Shown: positions 1-10,192, counted from the first letter of the stretch. The stretch: 17,407 nucleotides of DNA from JBJHBY01 sp050485745 (GCA_050485745.1 JBJHBY010000049.1:1-17407), one strand, 5' to 3'. The notes: generated by a model not told the origin, from the sequence alone. A program made the numbers and translations.

Positions 1-873
1 GCCGTAGTCGGTGAGGTTGGTGACGCGCGCCTTGACCCGGGTGTTCTCCGGGTAGCGGCGGGTGATGTCGACCCAGGGGTCGTCGCCCAGCTGCTTCAGG
101 CCCAGGGAAACGCGGTTGCGCTCGCGGTCGAACTTGAGGATCTTGACATCGATCTCGTCGCCCACGGCCACGATTTCGCCCGGGTGCTTGATGCGCTTCC
201 AGGCCATGTCGGTGATGTGCAGCAGGCCATCGACGCCACCCAGGTCGACGAACGCACCGTAATCGGTGAGGTTCTTGACGATACCCTTGATGACCATACC
301 TTCCTGCAGGCTGCCCAGCAGGGCCTCGCGCTCGGCGCTGTTGGCCTTCTCCAGCACGGCACGACGGGACACGACCACGTTGTTGCGCTTCTGGTCGAGC
401 TTGATCACCTTGAAGTCGAGAACCTTGCCCTCGAGGTGGGCGGTGTCGCGCACCGGGCGCACATCGACCAGCGAACCGGGCAGGAACGCGCGAATGGTGT
501 TGATGTCGACGGTGAAGCCACCCTTGACCTTGCCGGTGAGCATCCCCTTGACCACGTCCTCTGCCTCGAAGGCCTTTTCCAGCTCCTTCCAGGACTCGGC
601 ACGCTTTGCTTTCTCGCGGGAGAGACGGGTCTCGCCCCAGCCGTCTTCCACGGCTTCCAGGGCGACCTGGACCTCGTCACCGATGTTGAGCTCGAAACTG
701 CCACCGTCCTCGAGGAACTGCGCCTTGGGAATCACACCCTCGGACTTGAGGCCGGCATGCACGGTGACCCAGTCATCATCGATGTCGATCACCACACCCG
801 TGACGATGGCGCCCGGGTGCATTTCAATCGTCTTCAGACTCTCTTCGAAAAGTTCAGCAAAGCTTTCGCTCAT
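1..873 (-). CDS. rpsA: 30S ribosomal protein S1 (3' end outside window)
   Basis: Ribosomal protein S1 binds mRNA on the 30S subunit and promotes translation initiation of structured or weak-SD messages. Only the first 291 residues are in the window and the frame runs off the left edge without a stop. The N-terminus MSESFAELFEESL is typical of gammaproteobacterial S1. Repeated S1/OB domains are visible at about 20-86, 104-170 and 191-259, and a fourth begins near 276. The third carries the classic GIVKNLTDYGAFVDLGGVDG segment. The start is ATG at 873, with AGGT about 8-12 nt upstream. It follows cmk on the same strand after a 156-nt spacer that contains a strong hairpin. rpsA is known to be autoregulated by S1 in enterobacteria; whether that holds here is inference. 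Identity is essentially certain. Confidence 0.97.
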   Translation of the reverse strand, partial: MSESFAELFEESLKTIEMHPGAIVTGVVIDIDDDWVTVHAGLKSEGVIPKAQFLEDGGSFELNIGDEVQVALEAVEDGWGETRLSREKAKRAESWKELEKAFEAEDVVKGMLTGKVKGGFTVDINTIRAFLPGSLVDVRPVRDTAHLEGKVLDFKVIKLDQKRNNVVVSRRAVLEKANSAEREALLGSLQEGMVIKGIVKNLTDYGAFVDLGGVDGLLHITDMAWKRIKHPGEIVAVGDEIDVKILKFDRERNRVSLGLKQLGDDPWVDITRRYPENTRVKARVTNLTDYG

Positions 874-927
874 TACGCGTTACCTGATGTAGTTGTGGCA
901 GTGTCATTACCGCCGACATAACCGCAC

Positions 928-991
928 CACCAGCTGGCACGGGTCTGCTTGCAATCCCCACTCCCGGCGACAGCTGGTGTTTCGCCGGGAG
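928..991 (-). promoter_or_regulatory. Possible pseudoknot in the rpsA leader
   Basis: On the minus strand a perfect 10-bp stem (CTCCCGGCGA / TCGCCGGGAG, 982-991 with 961-970) encloses an 11-nt loop. Nine loop bases (CACCAGCTG, 971-979) are complementary to CAGCTGGTG at 928-936, which lies 24 nt past the stem. This gives an H-type pseudoknot geometry with a 2-nt first loop. There is no U-tract after the hairpin, so it is not an ordinary terminator. It ends about 54 nt before the rpsA ATG. The pairing is seen; a role in S1 autoregulation is inferred from position only. Confidence 0.45.
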
Positions 992-1029
992 CGAGCCCTG
1001 TTACCCCCGCCATGCGGAGGGCGACAATC

Positions 1030-1716
1030 TCAAACAAGCCCCCTCGCCTGCACTGCCTCAAGCACGCGAGAGAGCACCGCTTCGACATCCAGCGCCGTGC
1101 TGTCAATCAGCACGGCATCCGCCGCGGGGCGCAGTGGCGCCACCTCGCGGTCGCGGTCGCGCTGGTCACGGGCGCGGATGTCCTCTAAAAGGGTCGCGAG
1201 GCTAACATTTTCGCCCTTGTTTTTCAACTGCTTATATCGGCGATCTGCACGGGCCTCGGCACTGGCTGTCAGAAACACCTTGAGCGGCGCATCGGGGAAT
1301 ACCACCGTGCCCATGTCGCGGCCATCGGCCACCAGCCCCGGCGCCCGGGCAAAAGCTCGCTGCAGGTCGTGCAGGGCCTCCCGAACCGCCTCGTGGATGG
1401 CTACATGGGAGGCATAACCACCGGAAACCTCGCTGCGCACATCGGCGGTGACATCGCGGCCATCCAGCAGGATATTCACCGGCTCCCCCGGGGCCCCGGG
1501 CAGGAAGCGCACGTCCAGGGCACGCGCCAGGCGGGCCAGGGCCCCGGCGTCGTCGAAGGCAATGCCCCGCTCCACCGCCGCCAGACCCACCAGGCGGTAG
1601 AGGGCGCCGCTGTCGAGCAGGTGCCAGCCCAGACGGTTGGACAGCAACTGGCAGAGGGTTCCCTTACCGGAGCCGCTGGGCCCGTCTATGGTCACCACCG
1701 GCACCGGCAGGCTCAT
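1030..1716 (-). CDS. cmk: Cytidylate (CMP) kinase
   Basis: Phosphorylates CMP and dCMP to the diphosphates using ATP in the cytoplasm, in pyrimidine nucleotide salvage. The 228-residue protein has the normal family length. The P-loop GPSGSGKGT is at residues 12-20, followed by LLDSGALYR of the NMP-binding region. Further along are DGRDMGTVVFPDA and the lid-region pattern RRYKQLKNKGE, typical of bacterial Cmk. The ATG start overlaps the aroA stop as TGATG (shared base at 1716), so translation is probably coupled to aroA. cmk-rpsA is a deeply conserved gene pair in proteobacteria. The segment around 1190-1245 is more AT-rich than its surroundings but encodes conserved residues, so I do not read it as foreign. 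Identity is clear from the motifs and neighbours. Confidence 0.97.
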   Translation of the reverse strand: MSLPVPVVTIDGPSGSGKGTLCQLLSNRLGWHLLDSGALYRLVGLAAVERGIAFDDAGALARLARALDVRFLPGAPGEPVNILLDGRDVTADVRSEVSGGYASHVAIHEAVREALHDLQRAFARAPGLVADGRDMGTVVFPDAPLKVFLTASAEARADRRYKQLKNKGENVSLATLLEDIRARDQRDRDREVAPLRPAADAVLIDSTALDVEAVLSRVLEAVQARGLV

Positions 1717-3062
1717 CAGCCCTGCTCCTGGATGCGCAGGCCGGCGCCCGCGGCCAGTTGTACGAAACCGGGAAAGGACGTGGCCACATTGGCACAGTCG
1801 CGCACCCGCACCGCGGCGCTGGCACGCAGGGCGGCAACGGCAAAGGACATGGCGATACGATGATCGTGGTGGCAGTCGACCTCGCCACCGCCAAAGCCCT
1901 CGCCGCCCTCGATGACGATGCCGTCCGGGGTCGGCTCTGCGCTGACTCCCAGAATGTGCAGGCCGTCGGCCATGGCCTGGATGCGATCGCTCTCCTTGAC
2001 CCGCAACTCCTCGGCCCCGCGCAGCACGGTACGCCCCCCGGCACAGGCCGCGGCGACGAAAATCGCCGGGAATTCGTCGATCGCCAGGGGCACCAGCGCC
2101 TCGGGGATATCAATGCCGCGCAGGGGCGCGTGGCGCACGCGCAGGTCCGCCACCGGCTCACCGCCGATCTCCCGCAGGTTCTGCAGCTCGATATCCGCGC
2201 CCATCAGGCGCAGGATATCGATGATGCCGGTGCGGGTGGGGTTGACGCCGACATGCTGCAGGGTCACATCGGAACCCGGTGCGATCGCCGCGGCGACCAT
2301 AAAGAAAGCCGCGGAGGAAATGTCCGCCGGTACGTCAATCTGCGTGCCACGCAGGCGCCCGCCACCCTGCAGGCTGGCACTGGCACCCTGGCGCTGCACC
2401 GCATAGCCAAACCCGGCCAGCATGCGCTCGGTGTGGTCGCGGGTCGGGGCCGGTTCGGTGACGCGGGTCTCGCCCTCGGCATAGAGGCCCGCCAGCAGCA
2501 CGCAGGATTTGACCTGGGCACTGGCGACCGGCAGCGTATAGTCGATGGCGCGCAGGGCACCCTGGCCGCGCACGGTCAGCGGTGGCGTGCCACGCTCGCC
2601 GGTGGTCTCGACCACCGCGCCCATCTGCCGCAGGGGCGCGGCAACGCGCTCCATCGGCCGCTTCGACAGGGATACATCGCCGGTCATCACGGAGGTGAAA
2701 TCCTGCCCCGCCAGCAGCCCCGCCAGCAGGCGCATGGAGGTTCCGGAGTTACCCAGATCCAGCGCCGCGGCGGGTGCGCGCAGGCCACGCAGGCCGACGC
2801 CCTCGATGCGCACGCGCCCACCCTCGGGGCCTTGAATGCGCACGCCCATGGCGCGAAAGGCATTGAGGGTAGCCAGGGCATCCTCGCCCTCAAGGAAGCC
2901 GGTGACTTCGGTTACGCCCTCGGCAATCGAGCCCAGCATGATGCTGCGATGGGAGATGGACTTGTCGCCGGGCACCCGGAGAGTGCCCCGGATGCTGCCA
3001 CCGGGTTGTACCAGAAAATCCACGATGTCGGTTCTCTCAATCAAATCCTGTTGGCCACCCAC
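1716..3062 (-). CDS. aroA: 3-phosphoshikimate 1-carboxyvinyltransferase (EPSP synthase)
   Basis: Transfers enolpyruvate from PEP to shikimate-3-phosphate, the sixth step of the shikimate pathway. The longest reading gives 448 residues from a GTG at 3062. A second GTG at 3023, with GAGAG upstream, would give 435 residues and fits the usual N-terminus just as well, so the start is uncertain. Hallmarks are PGDKSISHRS (31-40), LGNSGTSMR (103-111), TGDVSLSKRPM (127-137), NPTRTG, IDEFP, EELRVKESDR and DHRIAMSF. The PGDKSISHRS and SLxKRPM patterns match the class II (CP4-like) EPSP synthases. Glycine sits where CP4 has the tolerance-conferring alanine. The gene begins 12 nt after the tyrA UAG in the same frame. 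In Pseudomonas the two are fused. It overlaps cmk at its end. Confidence 0.95.
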   Translation of the reverse strand: MGGQQDLIERTDIVDFLVQPGGSIRGTLRVPGDKSISHRSIMLGSIAEGVTEVTGFLEGEDALATLNAFRAMGVRIQGPEGGRVRIEGVGLRGLRAPAAALDLGNSGTSMRLLAGLLAGQDFTSVMTGDVSLSKRPMERVAAPLRQMGAVVETTGERGTPPLTVRGQGALRAIDYTLPVASAQVKSCVLLAGLYAEGETRVTEPAPTRDHTERMLAGFGYAVQRQGASASLQGGGRLRGTQIDVPADISSAAFFMVAAAIAPGSDVTLQHVGVNPTRTGIIDILRLMGADIELQNLREIGGEPVADLRVRHAPLRGIDIPEALVPLAIDEFPAIFVAAACAGGRTVLRGAEELRVKESDRIQAMADGLHILGVSAEPTPDGIVIEGGEGFGGGEVDCHHDHRIAMSFAVAALRASAAVRVRDCANVATSFPGFVQLAAGAGLRIQEQG

Positions 3063-3070
3063 CCGCAGCG

Positions 3071-3088
3071 GCCACTATTCCTGGTGGC
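3071..3088 (-). other. Small hairpin spanning the tyrA stop codon
   Basis: On the minus strand GCCAC and GTGGC (3084-3088 with 3071-3075) can form a 5-bp stem. Its 8-nt loop holds an AGGA motif, and the tyrA UAG (3075-3077) lies at the 3' edge of the loop. AGGA is about 16 nt from the GTG proposed for aroA, too far for a standard ribosome binding site. The stem is short, so significance is uncertain. Confidence 0.25.
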
Positions 3089-3974
3089 GCGCCCGCGCCG
3101 CGGGTGCCTGCTGCAGGAAGCGCTCCCGGGCAGCCCGGGCACGCTCGAAGGCGGCCATTATGGCGGCGCCATCGCTGGCGTCAATGGCGCTGCGCAGATC
3201 GCGCAAATGGCCGGAGAAATCATCCATGGCCGCCAGCAGGGCCTCGCGGTTGGCCAGGGCGATGTCGCGCCACATGGTCGGATCCGAGGACGCAATGCGG
3301 GTGAAGTCGCGAAAACCGCCGGCGGCAAAGCGGAAAATGTCCTCGCCGCGGGGGCTGGAGGCCAGGGCATCCACCAGGGTAAAGGCCAGCACATGGGGCA
3401 AATGGCTGGTGTTGGCCAGCACCGCATCGTGATCCGCCACCGGCATCGACACCACCTCGGCGCCGGTCTCCACCCACATGCTGGTGACCTGTTGCGTCGC
3501 CCCGGCGGCGGTTTCCGGCAGCGGTGTGAGAATCACCCGGTGTGCCTGAAACAGGTCGGCGCGGGCTGCGGCCACGCCGCTGCGCTCGGAACCGGCAATC
3601 GGGTGGGCCGGCACGAAGCAGGCCGGCAAACCACCAAAGGCGCGCGCCACGGCGGCAACGATATTGCCCTTGACGCTGGCCACATCGGTGAGAATGGCAT
3701 CCGGCGCCAGCAGGCCGGGCAGCTGGGCAATCACGTCCTCGGCGATCAGGGTGGGGGTTGCCACCACCACCATATCGGCATCGCGCACCGCCTCGGCCAG
3801 ATCGAGGCTGAAGCGATCGATAACGCCGAGCGCCAGGCCCTCCTGCAGGGAGCTCTCGCGCCGGCCCCAGCCCACCACCTCGTCGACCGCGCCACGCGCC
3901 TTCAGCGCCGCGGCGAGCGAGCCGCCGATCAGGCCGAGGCCGAGAATCGCCAGGCGACGCAGGCGCAGGCTCAT
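3075..3974 (-). CDS. tyrA: Prephenate / cyclohexadienyl dehydrogenase
   Basis: Oxidatively decarboxylates prephenate (or dehydrogenates arogenate) with NAD(P) in tyrosine synthesis. The 299-residue protein opens with a Rossmann fingerprint GLGLIGGS (12-19). It contains HPIAGSE (124-130), which carries the catalytic His, then TSHLPH (189-194) and GGFRDFTRIASSDPTMW (219-235), all typical of the TyrA dehydrogenase domain. There is no chorismate mutase domain and no ACT domain, so this is the free-standing type. The ATG at 3974 overlaps the hisC stop as ATGA, implying translational coupling. It ends in UAG (3075-3077). The same frame stays open after the UAG into aroA, recalling the TyrA-AroA fusion protein of Pseudomonas. 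Cofactor and substrate preference cannot be told from the sequence alone. Confidence 0.94.
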   Translation of the reverse strand: MSLRLRRLAILGLGLIGGSLAAALKARGAVDEVVGWGRRESSLQEGLALGVIDRFSLDLAEAVRDADMVVVATPTLIAEDVIAQLPGLLAPDAILTDVASVKGNIVAAVARAFGGLPACFVPAHPIAGSERSGVAAARADLFQAHRVILTPLPETAAGATQQVTSMWVETGAEVVSMPVADHDAVLANTSHLPHVLAFTLVDALASSPRGEDIFRFAAGGFRDFTRIASSDPTMWRDIALANREALLAAMDDFSGHLRDLRSAIDASDGAAIMAAFERARAARERFLQQAPAARARHQE

Positions 3975-5071
3975 GCCAGCACCCGCTGGAGTGCAGAGAG
4001 CAAGGCCGCGTTTTCATCGGCCAGGCCGATGGACACGCGCAGGTGCCGCGGCATGTCGTAGACCCCGACAGGGCGCACGATCACGCCCTCGCGCAGCAGG
4101 GCCTGGTAGAGCGCCGCCGCCTCGCGCTCGAACTCCACCGCGATGAAGTTGCCGACCGAGGGAATCCAGCGCAGCCCCAGGCGCTCCAGCCCGGCTTCCA
4201 GCTGCGCCATGCCTTCGCGGTTCACGCGCACGCTGTCGCGCAGGTAGTCGGCATCGTCCAGCGCCGCCGCCGCGGCGGCCAGACCGGCGGAGGTCACATT
4301 GAAGGGCGCGCGCACGCGGTTGAGCAGGTCTGCGATCTGCGGGTTGGACAGGCTGTAGCCGACGCGCAGGGCGGCCAGCCCATAGGCCTTGGAGAAGGTC
4401 CGGGTCACCACCAGGTTGGGGTGCTGCCGCAGCAGGGCCAGGGCATCGGGGAACTCCGGCGCCTCGACGTATTCGTTGTAGGCCTCGTCCAGCACCACCA
4501 CCACGTGCTCGGGCACACGCTGCAGGAAGCGCTCGAGCTCCGCCCGGGGCACCCAGGTGCCGGTCGGGTTGTTCGGGTTGGCGATGAACACCACCCGGGT
4601 ATCCGCCTCGATAGCCGCGGCCATGGCGTCGAGATCATGCCCCCAGTCCCTTGCCGGCGTGACCAGGGCACGGGCGCCGCAGGCCTGCACCGCGATCGGG
4701 TAGACCACGAAGGCATGGCGCGAGTACACCGCCGAGGTACCCGGGCCGAGAAAGGCCCGGGCAATCAGGTCGAGCACATCGTTGGAGCCGTTGCCCAGCA
4801 CCAGCTGCGACGGCTCCACATCGAGGCGCTGCGCCAGCTTGCCCTTGAGCAGGTAGCCGCTGCTGTCGGGATAGCGATGGCTGCCGGCCAGTGCCACGCG
4901 CGCCGCCTCCAGCGCCAGCGGACTGGGGCCCAGGGGGTTCTCGTTGCTGGCCAGCTTGACCACGCGTTCCAGGCCCAGCTCGCGCTGCACCTCCTCGATC
5001 GGCTTGCCCGGCTGGTAGGGCGTCAGACCCTGCACCCCGGGGCTGGCCAGGGCGATGAAATCACAGCTCAC
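3971..5071 (-). CDS. hisC: Histidinol-phosphate / aromatic amino acid aminotransferase (HisC2 type)
   Basis: A PLP-dependent class I/II aminotransferase of 366 residues. The family acts on histidinol phosphate. The copy in the pheA-tyrA-aroA cluster (hisC2 in Pseudomonas) is thought to serve mainly in aromatic amino acid transamination, so that role is likely here. Motifs are LASNENPLGPSP (40-51), ANPNNPTGTW (164-173), LDEAY with Asp195, and the PLP lysine in TFSKAYGLAALRVGYS (Lys228). The C-terminal VRPVGVYDMPRHLRVSIG carries the phosphate-binding arginine. The frame is open far upstream, but the start is taken as GTG at 5071 because GGAG lies 6 nt before it and the family N-terminus fits. 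It lies 35 nt after pheA and overlaps tyrA by ATGA. Confidence 0.93.
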   Translation of the reverse strand: MSCDFIALASPGVQGLTPYQPGKPIEEVQRELGLERVVKLASNENPLGPSPLALEAARVALAGSHRYPDSSGYLLKGKLAQRLDVEPSQLVLGNGSNDVLDLIARAFLGPGTSAVYSRHAFVVYPIAVQACGARALVTPARDWGHDLDAMAAAIEADTRVVFIANPNNPTGTWVPRAELERFLQRVPEHVVVVLDEAYNEYVEAPEFPDALALLRQHPNLVVTRTFSKAYGLAALRVGYSLSNPQIADLLNRVRAPFNVTSAGLAAAAAALDDADYLRDSVRVNREGMAQLEAGLERLGLRWIPSVGNFIAVEFEREAAALYQALLREGVIVRPVGVYDMPRHLRVSIGLADENAALLSALQRVLA

Positions 5072-5106
5072 ACACGTCTCCGCTGTCGTGATTGGAAACC
5101 GCCGGC

Positions 5107-6222
5107 TCAGAGCACCGCGCGGGGGTAGGAGCCAAGCGGCTTCATCAGGATGGATTGCTCTTCGAGCTGCGCCAGCACCCGCGCCACTGGCTCGTCCTGC
5201 TGATGCCCCTCGAACTCGATAAAGAATACATAGGCCCAGTTCTGCGTGCGCGATGGCCGGGTATCGATGCGGGTCAGGCTGATGCCCTCGCGCTGGAAGG
5301 GTTCGAGCAGGCGGAACAACGCCCCGGGGCGATTGTGGGTCGACACCACCAGCGAGGTCTTGTCGGCACCGCTCGGCGCCACCGCTTCGCGGCCGATGAC
5401 CAGAAAGCGGGTGGAATTGTTGGGGTAGTCCTGGATGTTCTGCGCCAGGGGCATGAGGCCGTACTGCTCCGCCGCCATGCTGCCCGCCACCGCGGCCACG
5501 CCCTGCCCCGCCGCCGCCAGCCGCGCCGCCTCGCCATTGCTCGACACCGCCTCGCGCTCGACCCCGGGCCAGTGCTGGTCCAGCCACTGCCGGCATTGGG
5601 CCAGAGCTTGCTGGTGGGCGAGGATGCGCGTGACTTTTTCCGCCGGGGTGTGCGCGGGCGCCAGCAGGTGCAACTGGATTTTCATTTCCACCTCGCCGCA
5701 AATCTTCAGCGGCGAATTGATGAAGTTGTCCAGGGTGTGGCTGACCATGCCCTCCGTGGAGTTCTCCACCGGCACCACGCCGTAGTTGCACTGTCCGGAT
5801 TCCACCTGCTGGAACACCTGGCCGATGGTCGCCTGGGGCTGGCTCAGCACGGCGTGGCCGAAGTGCTTGATCGCCGCGGCCTGGGTGAAGGTGCCCTCGG
5901 GCCCGAGATAGGCCACTTCCATCGGCCGCTCCAGTGCCAGGCAGGCGGACATGATCTCGCGGAACAAATGCGCCACCGTGCGATCATCGAGAGGGCCGGG
6001 ATTGCCCGCCATGACCTTGCGCAGCACCTGCGCCTCGCGCTCAGGGCGATAGAACAGCACCGCGGACAGGTCGGCACTGCCGTTCTCGCGCTCGTAGGCG
6101 GCCAGCTTGGCACTGGCGACCTGCTGCGCCACACCGGCGCGTTCGCTGATCAGCCGCAGCAGTTCCGTATCGATTGCGTCGATGCGCTGGCGCAGGTCAT
6201 CGAGGCCCGGCAGATCGCTCAT
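5107..6222 (-). CDS. pheA: Bifunctional chorismate mutase / prephenate dehydratase (P-protein)
   Basis: Converts chorismate to prephenate and then to phenylpyruvate, committing carbon to phenylalanine. The 371 residues show three parts. An AroQ-type chorismate mutase helical domain (about 1-95) includes LRQRIDAIDTELLRLISERA and FYRPEREAQVL. The prephenate dehydratase domain (about 102-282) has YLGPEGTFTQAA (105-116), PVENSTEGMV and the catalytic TRF (271-273). A C-terminal ACT domain (about 287-365) has GALFRLLEPF and DTRPSR in place of the textbook ESRP; an ETRP-like form is usual in pseudomonads. The ACT domain implies feedback inhibition by phenylalanine. The ATG at 6222 has AAGGA 6 nt upstream. 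A 77-nt spacer separates it from serC. No leader-peptide attenuator was seen. Confidence 0.96.
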   Translation of the reverse strand: MSDLPGLDDLRQRIDAIDTELLRLISERAGVAQQVASAKLAAYERENGSADLSAVLFYRPEREAQVLRKVMAGNPGPLDDRTVAHLFREIMSACLALERPMEVAYLGPEGTFTQAAAIKHFGHAVLSQPQATIGQVFQQVESGQCNYGVVPVENSTEGMVSHTLDNFINSPLKICGEVEMKIQLHLLAPAHTPAEKVTRILAHQQALAQCRQWLDQHWPGVEREAVSSNGEAARLAAAGQGVAAVAGSMAAEQYGLMPLAQNIQDYPNNSTRFLVIGREAVAPSGADKTSLVVSTHNRPGALFRLLEPFQREGISLTRIDTRPSRTQNWAYVFFIEFEGHQQDEPVARVLAQLEEQSILMKPLGSYPRAVL

Positions 6223-6299
6223 GCTGTGTCCTTTCTCCCGCTCCACACGTTTCCGGTCTACCTGTTCCACCTGTGGGTCCGTGTCTTTCACGCCAGGGC

Positions 6300-7379
6300 T
6301 CAGCCCTTGCGCGCGACAAAGTCCTTCATGAAGTCGATCAGGGCGTCGACCGCGGCCTCGGGCACGGCATTGTAGAGGCTGGCGCGCATACCGCCGACCG
6401 AACGGTGCCCCTTGAGGTTGAGCAGGCCTGCGGCCTCGGCCTCCTCGAGAAACGGCTTGTCGAGGTTGTGATCGTGGAGGATAAAGGGCACGTTCATCAG
6501 CGAGCGGCACTCCGGGTCCACCGGGTTGGAATAGAAGCCGCTGCCATCGATGTAGCTGTACAGTTTTTCCGCCTTGCGGCGGTTGATCGCCTCCATGGCC
6601 TCCAGCCCGCCCAGCTCCTTCAGCCACTGGAACACCAGACCGGCCAGGTACCAGGCAAAGGTCGGGGGCGTGTTGTACATGGATTCGTTGTCCGCCGCGA
6701 CCTTGTAGTCGAGCATGGTCGGGCAGCTGGCGCGGGCGCGGCCGAGCAGGTCGTTGCGCACGATCACGATGGTCAGGCCCGCCGGGCCGATGTTCTTCTG
6801 CGCGCCGGCATAGATGAGACCGAATTTCGACACGTCGATCGGGCGCGACAGGATGGTCGAGGACATATCCGCCACCAGCGGCGCATCCACTTCCGGCGTC
6901 CACAGGAACTCGACGCCGCCGATGGTTTCGTTCGGGGTGTAGTGCAGGTAGGCGGCATCCTTCGACAGCTGCCAGCTGTCCCGCGCGGGGATGGTGCTGA
7001 AGTTGCTCGCCTCGGCGCTGGCCGCGACATTGACGCTGCCGAAACGCTTTGCCTCTGCGATCGCTTTCTTCGACCACTGCCCGGTGTTGATGTAATCCGC
7101 AACGCCGCCCTCCGGCAGCAGGTTCAGCGGAATGGCCGCGAACTGGGCGCTGGCCCCCCCCTGCAGGAACAGCACGGAATAATCATCGGGAATGGCGAGC
7201 AGCTCACGCAGGTCGCGCTCCGCCCAGGCGGCGATGCCGACCATCTCGTGGGAGCGGTGGCTCATTTCCATCACCGACAGGCCGTGGCCCTGCCAGTCGA
7301 GCAGTTCGTCCCGGGCGCGTGCCAGAACCGGCTCCGGCAGTGCTGCCGGGCCCGCACAGAAATTGTATTTGCGTGTCAT
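6300..7379 (-). CDS. serC: Phosphoserine aminotransferase
   Basis: Transaminates 3-phosphohydroxypyruvate to phosphoserine with glutamate in serine synthesis. The same enzyme family also makes 4-phosphohydroxythreonine for pyridoxal phosphate synthesis. The 359-residue product has the usual length. The N-terminal YNFCAGPAALPEPVL is diagnostic. Other landmarks are SVMEMSHRS (35-43), FLQGGASAQF (71-80), ADMSS, the PLP lysine in YAGAQKNIGPAG (Lys195) and the C-terminal GHRSVGGMRASLYNA. The ATG at 7379 has only a weak GAG-type ribosome binding site. It lies 48 nt downstream of gyrA and 77 nt upstream of pheA on the same strand, the conserved gyrA-serC-pheA order of Pseudomonas. Nothing unusual is seen in the protein. 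Confidence 0.96.
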   Translation of the reverse strand: MTRKYNFCAGPAALPEPVLARARDELLDWQGHGLSVMEMSHRSHEMVGIAAWAERDLRELLAIPDDYSVLFLQGGASAQFAAIPLNLLPEGGVADYINTGQWSKKAIAEAKRFGSVNVAASAEASNFSTIPARDSWQLSKDAAYLHYTPNETIGGVEFLWTPEVDAPLVADMSSTILSRPIDVSKFGLIYAGAQKNIGPAGLTIVIVRNDLLGRARASCPTMLDYKVAADNESMYNTPPTFAWYLAGLVFQWLKELGGLEAMEAINRRKAEKLYSYIDGSGFYSNPVDPECRSLMNVPFILHDHNLDKPFLEEAEAAGLLNLKGHRSVGGMRASLYNAVPEAAVDALIDFMKDFVARKG

Positions 7380-7427
7380 GCCATGATCTCGCTGGTCGTT
7401 GATTCCGGGTGACGGCCTGGCGGGGGC

Positions 7428-10055
<2,628 letters not shown>

Positions 10056-10177
10056 GGGGCTGGTATTCCTTATCATGGACCGCGGCCTGGTGCCAGCGGC
10101 AGGGAGGGGCTGCCGCCCGCCTCACAAGGCGGTGGCGCGGGCACCGATCGGGGCCCGCCCCCTGACTCGCACACAAG
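10056..10177 (-). promoter_or_regulatory. Structured 5' leader of gyrA
   Basis: The roughly 120 nt between the likely promoter and the gyrA ATG contain two adjacent GC-rich hairpins. One is CCGCCT-loop-AGGCGG at 10117-10132, with a 4-nt loop. The other is GCGGGC/GCCCGC at 10137-10158, with a 10-nt loop. The ribosome binding site AAGGAA follows near 10067-10072. A conserved gyrA RNA motif has been described in gyrA leaders of Pseudomonadales; membership of this leader is an inference from position and structure, as I could not compare it with the model. Confidence 0.4.
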
Positions 10178-10183
10178 GGCGGA

Positions 10184-10192
10184 ATCATACCA
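10184..10192 (-). promoter_or_regulatory. Candidate extended -10 promoter for gyrA
   Basis: Reading the minus strand, TGG immediately precedes TATGAT, which matches an extended -10 element (TGn-TATAAT). No convincing -35 lies 16-18 nt upstream, as expected for an extended -10 promoter. It sits in the only AT-rich patch of the gyrA/amidohydrolase intergenic region and predicts a start near 10177 and a leader of about 120 nt. Confidence 0.5.

Noticed and set aside
184..921. Long plus-strand open frame opposite rpsA (245 codons)
   Set aside because: It is the antisense shadow of rpsA, whose conserved S1 domains fully explain the region; its translation is compositionally odd and matches no known family.
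1190..1245. AT-rich patch inside cmk as an rpsA promoter or foreign DNA
   Set aside because: It encodes the conserved RRYKQLKNKGE motif; a TTGAAA-like -35 is present but no acceptable -10 lies at the right distance.
1758..4061. 767-codon plus-strand open frame opposite aroA and tyrA
   Set aside because: Shadow frame caused by high GC in third codon positions; the His/Gly/Gln-rich translation has no domain logic, while the minus strand carries clear AroA and TyrA motifs.
5072..5791. N-terminal extension of the hisC frame back to 5791
   Set aside because: The extension overlaps the prephenate dehydratase/ACT part of pheA out of frame and adds a low-complexity Arg/Gly sequence; the GTG at 5071 has a good ribosome binding site and family-like N-terminus.
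10056..10076. Upstream ATG at 10076 as the gyrA start
   Set aside because: It adds seven non-family residues and has no ribosome binding site, whereas ATG 10055 gives the canonical MGEIAKEI start with AAGGAA upstream.
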